Source: Histidinibacterium aquaticum
GTDB taxonomy: Bacteria; Pseudomonadota; Alphaproteobacteria; Rhodobacterales; Rhodobacteraceae
DNA length: 64,000 nucleotides
Direction: 5' to 3'
NCBI RefSeq assembly: GCF_008710275.1
Contig: NZ_VYQE01000004.1
Span: 1 to 64,000, forward strand
The translations under genes and the position numbers were made by a program. Below are positions 52,400-60,600 of this stretch, one piece after another. The stretch's first letter is position 1, and the number at the start of each line of letters is the position of its first letter. Below the pieces are notes generated by a model, which had not been told where the DNA came from, did not search any database, and worked only from the letters and a program-made list of their open reading frames with translations.

Positions 52400-53387
52400 G
52401 GCCCGACCCGCCCTTGAGGTTCTGGGCCGAATCCTTGATCGCGTCGTACTGCCCCGACGGACGGAACCGCCACAGGTAGTCCGGCAGCACCGCCTCCATA
52501 GAGGCCGGCTGAATCCCCAGGTCCTTGAGCCCCTTCGCGCCCTCGGCCACGACATTGTCGCGCCGCAGCTGAGCCACCTGGTCCGCCGAGATCGGGCCCC
52601 GGAACAACCCGAAGGTCAGGAACCGCAGCACGCCGAAGCCGGCAGCGGCGATCCGCGCCATCCAGAACGGCATCGGGAAGATCGCCCGGCGCCGGTGGAT
52701 GACCTTGAGCATGTACTGCATCAGCTCGCGGAAGGTATTCACGTCAGGACCGCCGAGCTCATAGATCCCCGGCTCCGCCTTGCCGCGCACCGCCAGCTCG
52801 GCGGCGTGGGCGACGTCATCGACGTAGACCGGCTGGAACCTGGTCTGCGCTCCGACGACCGGCAGAATTGGGCTCCGAGCCGCCATCTGCCCGAAGCGGT
52901 TGAAAAAGCCATCGCCCGGGCCGAAGACGATGGAGGGCCGCAGGATGACGGCATCGGGCCGATGCTCGAGCACCGCCGACTCGCCGGCGGCCTTGGTCCG
53001 GGCATATTCGCTGGCGCTCTCCGCATCGGCGCCGATGGCGGAGACATGCACGATGCGCTCCACACCCATCTCCTTGGAGATGCGCGCGATCCGCTCGGGC
53101 CCCTTGGCCTGGACCGCGTCGAACGTGTTCTTGCCAACCTCGTCGAGGACACCCACGCAGTTGACCACCGCGTCGGCGCCCCGCGTGACGGCCGCGACCG
53201 AGTCGTCGTCCCGGATATTGCAGAAGACCGGCTCGACCTGCCCGACCACGCCATAGGGCCGGACGAAGCCGGCCTCGTGCGGGTTGCGGCAGGCCACCCG
53301 GATCCGCCAGCCCTGCCCGGCGAGCCGGCGCGCGATGTGCCGCCCGACCAGACCGGAACCGCCAAAGATTGTGACGAGCTTGGACAT
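52383..53387 (-). CDS. NDUFA9-like complex-I-associated NAD(P)-binding protein
   Basis: 334 residues, atypical SDR fold: VTIFGGSGLVGRHIARRLAG (Gly-rich nucleotide loop), VNCVGVLDEVGKNTFDAVQA and ERIVHVSAIGADAESASEYA, followed by YARTKAAGE in place of the YxxxK triad. The region DAVILRPSIVFGPGDGFFNR is also typical. Proteins of this type occur in alphaproteobacteria and as the mitochondrial complex I subunit NDUFA9. ATG 53387 was selected over the longer frame to 53609, which overlaps the tRNA gene on the other strand. Confidence 0.9.
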   Translation of the reverse strand: MSKLVTIFGGSGLVGRHIARRLAGQGWRIRVACRNPHEAGFVRPYGVVGQVEPVFCNIRDDDSVAAVTRGADAVVNCVGVLDEVGKNTFDAVQAKGPERIARISKEMGVERIVHVSAIGADAESASEYARTKAAGESAVLEHRPDAVILRPSIVFGPGDGFFNRFGQMAARSPILPVVGAQTRFQPVYVDDVAHAAELAVRGKAEPGIYELGGPDVNTFRELMQYMLKVIHRRRAIFPMPFWMARIAAAGFGVLRFLTFGLFRGPISADQVAQLRRDNVVAEGAKGLKDLGIQPASMEAVLPDYLWRFRPSGQYDAIKDSAQNLKGGSGRAGFS

Positions 53388-53520
53388 GGGGCCCTCCGGG
53401 TGTCGTGTCCGGGCCGGGTCTACCGCCCGCCCCCGCACCGCACAAGGCCGCTTTTGGCCGCGCCCGTTCTGAGCCATTGACAGCACCCCGCACGCGGCAT
53501 AGACGAGCCTCCGCACACCG

Positions 53521-53605
53521 GCCCAGGTGGCGGAATTGGTAGACGCGCTGGTTTCAGGTACCAGTGACTTCGGTCGTGGAGGTTCGAGTCCTCTCCTGGG
53601 CACCA
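53521..53605 (+). tRNA. tRNA-Leu (anticodon CAG)
   Basis: GCCCAGG pairs with CCTGGGC as acceptor stem, with CCA encoded at 53603-53605. D arm region GTGGCGGAATTGGTAGACGC; the anticodon stem-loop is CTGGT-TTCAGGT-ACCAG, giving anticodon CAG; a long variable arm follows, as expected for tRNA-Leu, and the T arm GGTTCGAGTCC. Length 85. It follows the divergent NDUFA9-like gene. Confidence 0.96.
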
Positions 53606-53762
53606 ACACCCCAAACGTCGGATAGAATCGGTCCCGTCAGGGCAGTGCGCGATGCACTCGCGTCGGACATGCGCCAGACCGTCTGCATTCCCCCGTTGTC
53701 CGCCATCAATGCGCGACGGGCTGCATGCTTCAAGCTGCGACTCCGGAAACAGGAGGCATCGC

Positions 53763-54176
53763 ATGCGCAGCGCACGACACTCGGGCGGAGGGCGTCCGGC
53801 CACTCCGATGGCTCTGGGCTACGGGCTGGACCCATGGCAACTCGTCGGGATTGTCGCGAAGGCCCAGGCCTGCGGGGTGAGACAGGCCTTCAGGATGACC
53901 GAGGCCTACATCCAGTTCCTGAACAAGCGACTGGAGCAGGACCGGGCCCTCGTGGGCGAATTGGCCTCAGGCGACGACACGCTCTCCGTTCTGGCTGCCT
54001 TCTACCGCACGGCGAGCAGCGACTACGCCGAGGAAGCCCGGCATCTGACAGAAATCTGCGCCGAGGCGGCGAGCGAGACTGCCGGCGAACTCCAGGAAGA
54101 GATGCACAGGACCATCGCGATGACGGCAAACGGTGCCCGACACCCTGCGGGCACGGGCAAAACGGAGGCGGTGTGA
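53763..54176 (+). CDS. Unknown phasin-like helical protein
   Basis: 137 residues from ATG 53763. An excellent ribosome site (AGGAGG, 53751-53756) lies 6 bases upstream. A disordered start (MRSARHSGGGRPATPMALGY) is followed by helices: LDPWQLVGIVAKAQACGVRQ, AFRMTEAYIQFLNKRLEQDR, and SSDYAEEARHLTEICAEAAS. The Trp-Gln motif and long amphipathic helices recall small phasin-like granule proteins, but I cannot assign it. The stop TGA (54174-54176) shares one base with the next ATG (TGATG). Confidence 0.65.
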   Translation: MRSARHSGGGRPATPMALGYGLDPWQLVGIVAKAQACGVRQAFRMTEAYIQFLNKRLEQDRALVGELASGDDTLSVLAAFYRTASSDYAEEARHLTEICAEAASETAGELQEEMHRTIAMTANGARHPAGTGKTEAV

Positions 54177-54631
54177 TGCGGGTTGAAACGATACTGACAT
54201 GCTTCGACGGCTCCTCCGCAGGCGAGGAGCAGCTCCGGTCGGCAATCCACGCGGCCCACTGGTTCGATGCCGAGCTGAGCGTGGCCTCGGTGGCCTATTT
54301 GCCGGACACCGGTCCGGAGGCCGCTCGGGTCTCCGATCCGGAGACATCCAGACGCGTTGCCGTGAGAGAGGCCATGGATCGCGCCAGGATGGTGTTCGGC
54401 CGGCTCGAGGCGGAACGGGTCCGGGGCACCGCCTTCCCCTTCGTCACGACGCGGAAGGCAATGACCGGGCAATTCGACTGTCTCTCGCATTTCGCCGACG
54501 TGACTGTCCGGCCCGGATCCTTCGGCCCTTCCGAAGACGGCTCGCCGCGCTTCGGAGACGCCTGCTTCATCGATCCGGCTGTCCTTCAGGGACGGCGCCG
54601 GGGACCGGACGCCGGGTCTCGCCGGCACTAG
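54176..54631 (+). CDS. UspA-like protein, apparently lacking its nucleotide-binding end
   Basis: 151 residues from ATG 54176. The start MRVETILTCFDGSSAGEEQL is the conserved first strand of universal stress proteins, followed by SAIHAAHWFDAELSVASVAY. The expected C-terminal GxxGxnGxS ATP-binding motif is not visible; instead the protein ends ALVQ-like then GRRRGPDAGSRRH with low-complexity basic sequence. It may be truncated or changed by a frameshift near its end. Coupled to the preceding gene (TGATG). The next gene is convergent, 48 bases away. Confidence 0.6.
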   Translation: MRVETILTCFDGSSAGEEQLRSAIHAAHWFDAELSVASVAYLPDTGPEAARVSDPETSRRVAVREAMDRARMVFGRLEAERVRGTAFPFVTTRKAMTGQFDCLSHFADVTVRPGSFGPSEDGSPRFGDACFIDPAVLQGRRRGPDAGSRRH

Positions 54632-54679
54632 CGAACCGGCCAGGCAACGCCGGCACCCGCCCCACGCTTCCGAACCGTT

Positions 54680-57600
54680 TCAGCCGGTCAGGCCCACGCG
54701 GTCACCGGCGTTTGCCGTGTCACGCAAACAGACGATCCGGACTTCGCGGGTCGTGCCGTCGGTCGGAAACTCGACGGTCCGACCAGGCCCGCCGACCGCC
54801 TCCGAAGCCTCGGCATGGCGCCGCCCGACCTGCCGAACCTCGACGCTGATCGCGCCGCCCGGTCCCCGGACGGTCGCTCGGTAGCCCTCCCAGGCCTCGG
54901 GCAGGCACGGCGCGATATGCAACTGGCCGTCCCGCAGCTCCAGCCCGAGGATGCCCTCCACGGCGAGACGCCAGGACCAGGCCGCGGCGCCGGTGTACCA
55001 GGTCCATCCCGCCCTGCCCTCGAACGGTGGCGCGCCACCGACGTCCGCGGGCATGACATAGGGCTCACCGCGATAGAGCTGCATGTCCCGCTCGGTCGCG
55101 CTTCGCCGGATCGGGTTGATCAGGTCGAAGACCCTGTAGGCCTCCTCGCCCTGGCCCAGCCGCGCGAAGGCCAGCCCGAGCCATGTCGCCGCGTGGGTAT
55201 ACTGGCCCCCGTTTTCCCGAATCCCGGGGGGATAGGCCCGGATGTAGCCGGGATCGCGGGGCGTCTTGTCGAAGGCAGGGGCGAGAAGCCGCACGAGCCG
55301 GTGCTCCGGGTCGATCAGGTGGCTCGCGGCCGAGCGGACCGCGGCCTCCGCCCGGGGCGCGTCCGGAGCGCCTGATAGGACGGCCCAGGATTGCGCGATG
55401 CTGTCGATGCGGCACTCGGTGTTCACGGAAGAGCCCCAGGGCTCTCCCTCGTCGTCGAAGGCGCGCCGGTACCAGGCCCCGTCCCACCCCGCCCGCTCGG
55501 CGGCCTGCTGGAGGTCCGTCGCAGATGCCCGCCAGGCCGCGGCCTCCTCGGTGCGCCCGACGCGGTCGGCGAGATCCGCGTAGGCCTTCCCGCAATGGGC
55601 GGCGAACCACGCGAGCCAGACACTTTCGCCACGCCCGTAGCGGCCGACACGGTCCATGCCGTCGTTCCAGTCGCCGCTGCCGATGAGTGGCAGGCCATGA
55701 GAGCCGGTTGCCGAGGCGCGGCGCAGGGCCAGGCGGCAATGCTCCAACAGCGAGGTCGACGCACCGGTCCGGAACGCGGCGTAGCGGTCCTCTTCATCAC
55801 CGGCCAGTTCGGGTGCGGAGAGGCAGGGGAGCTCCTCGTCGAGAATGCTCTCGTCGCCCGTCGCGCGCACGTAGGCATGGGTGGCGTAGACCAGCCAGAG
55901 CATGTCGTCGGAGCAGCGCGTGCGGACCCCCCGGTTCTCGGGCGGATGCCACCAATGCAGGACGTCTCCCTCTTCGAACTGGTGTCTGGCACACTCGATG
56001 ATGTGGTCGCGCACCCGCGCGGGCTCGGAGTGCAGGAACGCCATCAGGTCCTGGAGCTGATCGCGAAAGCCGATCCCGCCGCTCGCCTGCTGGAAGCCAG
56101 CCCGGGCCTGGATGCGGGAAGCGTAGGACTGGTAGGGCAGCCACCGGTTCACGAGGAGATTCATGGTCTCGTCCGGCGTTTCCACCTCGACCGCCCCAAG
56201 GCGGCGGGCCCAGCCAGCCGCGACGGTGGCCTTGGTCGTGACGTAGGCCTCCGGCGAGGTGAAACGCTCGACGAGCGACTCGAGCTCCGGCAGTCCGCGC
56301 GCCGCGCCAAGGACAAAGACCACCTCCTCGGTCCCATGCGGCTCGATCTCCAGGTGAACCTGGTAGACCGCACAGGGATCGTCGACCGCATCTGTCCGCC
56401 CCCACGGCCCCCATCGCCTCAGACCTTCCGGTCGCTGCAATCCGCCCGGGCCCAGAAAGGCCGAACGGTCCGAGGTGATCGCATGGGGCGGACGGCTCGC
56501 TGCCAGGAACGCGACCTGGTCGGCGAAAGCGGGCGCCCAGCCACTCCGGGCAGTGAGCGCGCGCGCGGAGGCGTGATAGCCGCACCTGACCTGCCGCGCC
56601 GCAGACCGGACGGCCCCGAGCTGCCACTCCGCGTAGTACGTGGCCGTTATCCGGCGATGGCGATCCGTAGCGTTGGTCAGCTTCAGGCGGACCAGTTTGA
56701 CCGGCGCCTCCTCGGGCACGGTGACGGAAAGTTCCTGGACGAGCTCCTGTGACGCGCGCATCCATTGGGTTTCCCCGGCCCGGTGCGTGATCTGGCAGGA
56801 AGAGGCATCGCCCGCCGGAGCCTGCGTCACGGTCCAGACCCGGGCGCTCTCCTCGTCGCGGAGGAACAGCGCTTCGCCCTGGAGGTCCGTCACCGGGTCG
56901 TTCGACCATGGGGTCAGGCGAAATTCTCCGCTGTTCGTGCTCCAGGTGAAACCGAGCCCCGCTTCCGAGACGATCGTTCCGAAGCTGTCGTTCGCGATGA
57001 CGTTGCACCAGGGAACAGGCGTTCGCTGACCGTCCTCGAGGTGGATGAGGTAGTCTCCGCTGTCCGCGAGAAAGCCACCGATCCCGTTGTCGCAGACCAG
57101 GTTCGACGGTCGCTGGAGCGCCTCGATGGCCTCCGACGCCCGACCCGGGTCGCCCGGCTGAAAGACCGGCGGCTTGATGGTTTCGTCGTCCAACGGCGGC
57201 AGGGCGGCCGACAGGCTCGTCACCGCACCGTCGAGGGACAGGTGCGCCAGCATCTCGACCGCACGAACCTGTTCGGGCGAGATCCGGTCGATGCTGTGCA
57301 GATGAACCCCGCCGTTGCCGCCGAGACCCTCGTCCAGCCCGGCGTCCCGCAGGGCCTCCCGCAACTTCTCACCGATCGGTGCCTCGTAGCTGGAGGCGGT
57401 GGTGCCAAGGACCAGGAGATCGAAGCGCAGTCCGTTTCGCCGGACCCATCGCTGCGATCGGACGAGCGACGGCAGTAGGCCGAAGTTCTCCGCCTCCGTC
57501 ACCCGGACCAGAACGATCGGCAGATCGCCCGAGATCCCGAGCCCCCAGAGGTCCGGCTGACCCGGCAGGGCGTCTTCTCCCCGCGCCGCGTCCCGCAGCG

Positions 57601-60600
57601 GCGGGCGCAGGAGATAGCCGGCCAGTGCCTGCGCCTCGGCCATTTGGCCCTGAGACATGCCGTATCTTGCGGCCTCCACGGCGGCGGACCGCTCCGCGTC
57701 CTGGAAGGCCCAGTCGAGCGCGGCCGCAGTGGAATAACGGTCCGCGGTGGAAAGAGCCTCCTCGCGCGAGGCTGCGGCGATGGTGAGGAAGGCGAAGCTC
57801 GCTCTCGCGCCGGGGTCCAGGCGCACCCGGGCCCTGAGCGCCGCCACCGGATCGAGGGTCCAGCCGGTCGTCCCGCTCATCGCGGCCGTTGCGATTCGCG
57901 ACGACGTGCCGTGGCGGCCCAGGAGCTGGCGCCGGTCCGTCTCCATTCCGGCGAAGGTGACCGACGGGCTCTCCCGCAACAGGCGGTGAAGCATCACTGG
58001 GGGCGTGTCCTCGGGTCGCCGGGGGCGCCTGACGAACAGGATGCCCTCGGCATCTGGCAGTCCCTCGCTCTGGATGAAGAGCTTGCTGAAGGCGGGATGC
58101 CGGTCATGGGCAGCCTGCGGAGCGAGGACGGGCTCTGCATAGCTCGTGACTTCGATATCCCGGACGGTGTCGCCGTGGTTCACCAGGGTGACGCGGCGGA
58201 TCTCGATGTCGTCGGCGGCGGCCACGCCGACCTCCTGCGTGGCGGAGATACCTTCCCGCTGAACGTGATAGGAGGCCCTCTCGGGATGGAACGTCACATC
58301 GACCCAGCGGTCCTCGGTCCTCCGGAAGTCCCATGATCGATCGTCGCCAACATCGCGCAGGACGATGCGCGAACTGCCCTCGTCCGACAGGAGGTCGGCC
58401 GCGTGTCGGGTCAGGGACTGACCGTTCCACCAGGTGCTTCCGGTCCCGGCGGCAGAGAGCCAGACCGCCAAGCGCCCGTTGCCGATGGTGTGGAACTGCG
58501 GCTTCTCGCCCTCATCCGCCAGCCATCCATGCAGGGGCGTCACCGGGCGCTTGTCATGTTCGCCGAGCACAGATCCGGCGTCCGGCAGCGGCTCGGGCAC
58601 GAATTCCCACGGGATCCTCTCGTGCAGCAGGAGGTCGATCGCCGCGATCCGCGCGTCACGGTTGAAGCGCCGGACCAGGATGTCCTCTCCGAGCGCGTTC
58701 TCGACGGCGGAAAGGAGCATCCCCTGGTGATGCGCCATGAAAGTCTTCACCAGGGTTTGGCCGCCCGCCTCGATGACGCGCGAGGGCGTAAAATCGACGG
58801 CGTCGTAGAAGCCGAACTGCCCGCGAATGCCGAGACGCTCGAGCCTTCGCAGGTTGCGGACGGCGGAGGTCGGGCTCACGGCAAGCGCGAGGGCGCTCGC
58901 GTATGGCGCGACGACGTAGTCTTCGGCCAGACCGTGACGCAGGCCCAGACCGGCCACGCCGAAGGCGCGGTACTGGTAGTTCTTGGCCGTGTCCCTAGAC
59001 GCGAAGGCGGACTCGGAGACACCCCAGGGCAGACCCAGCCTCTCGCCGTAGGTACGCTGGATCTCCACCGCGGCGCGCTCGCTCTGGCCAAGGAGCTGCC
59101 CCGGCGCGCTGCGGATCAGCAGGGCCGGCATGAGGAACTCGAACATCGATCCGTTCCACGACAGGATCGTGAGCGGACCGGAAGAGCGAGAGATGGGCCG
59201 GCCGAGGTGAAACCAATGCTCGGCTGGCACATCGCCCTTGGCGATCGCGAAGTAGCTCGCCAGCCGCGCTTCCGACGCGAGCAGGTCGTACCGGTGCTCG
59301 TCCATCCGGTCGACGCTGAGATTGTAGCCGATGAAGAAGGTCCGCGTCTCGCTGTCGTAGAGAGACCGGAAGTCCATGCCCATTGCGAAGGCCTCGGACC
59401 GGCTGGCAAGGGCGAGGACCTGTGAACGCAGTTCCGATAGCGCGCGCCTGCTTTTCTCGACCGCCTGCCCGGCCGCGGGCCCTTCTTCCGTGGTCCAGCT
59501 GCGGGACAGTGCCTCCGAATAACCCTCGGCGCTTCGGCAGGACGGCATCTCCGGCAGGGTCGGCGCATTGGTCCTCGCCGTGTCCGTCCCACCCCGGACG
59601 AGCGGCAGCCACGGGTAGAAGGCATCGAGATCGCGCAGGAAACTGGCCGCGTGATGTCGGCTCCGCTCGAACCAGAAGTGGAGCTCGGCCGGATCTGCTT
59701 GCTGCGCGGTCTCCAGCGCGGTGACCATGCTCTCGGCGAGCTGGGGCAGATCGCGCTCCAGCAGCCCGGTCAGCGCATCGCGCCATCGGACCGGGTCTTC
59801 GCGGACAGCCTCGGCGCAGGTCCTTATTTTCTCGATCACCTCCAGGATCGGCTTGCGCTCTTCCTGCGGAAGTCCGCCTGCGGCGTCGGAGAGAAGACCG
59901 AGCGGATCGATGAGACCGTCCCAGAGGCACCCCGAGAGCGCCGGCCCTTCGGCCGCCTCGAGAAGGCCCTCCCGCAGGGTCAGAAGCGCCACGGCGAGAT
60001 TGCCGCTGTCCACGGTGGACAGGTATCTCGGCTCGAGCGAGACGAGCGTCCTAGTGTCGAACCAGTTCACCGGATGACCTTTGTGGCGCTCGATCCGGTC
60101 GAGCGCATCGAGCGCGTACTCGGTCCGCTGCGCGAGGTCGCGGAGGCTGATGAAGCCGAGGTCGAAAGCCGCCAGGGAGGACAACAACTGCATCCCGATA
60201 TTCGTCGGGGAGGACCGGTGCGCCGTTGTCGCCTCGGGGTCCGTCTGGTGGTTGTCGGGGGCGAGCCAGTTGTCTTCGGGTCCGGCGAAGGTCTCGAAGT
60301 AGGCCCAGGTCCGTCGCCCGATCCCGCGGAGCCAGGTTCGATCAGCCTCCGTCAGTTCCTTCCGCGACGGGGGCCAGGGCTGGCAGATGCGGAAAGCGAC
60401 CTCCGGGGAGGCGAACCAGAGCAGCAACAACGGGGCGGCGCCCGGCAAAGCGGTGGGGGCCCATGCGACGAGGACGGCGAGTAGTCCGACCGAGACCAGC
60501 GGAGCCCCCGCCATGTCTCTCCAGTACCGCGCCCGCCTGCCCGAACCCTCCGTCGCGGCCTGCGCGGCCGTCGTCCATTCGAGCAGGCCACGGCGCGAGA

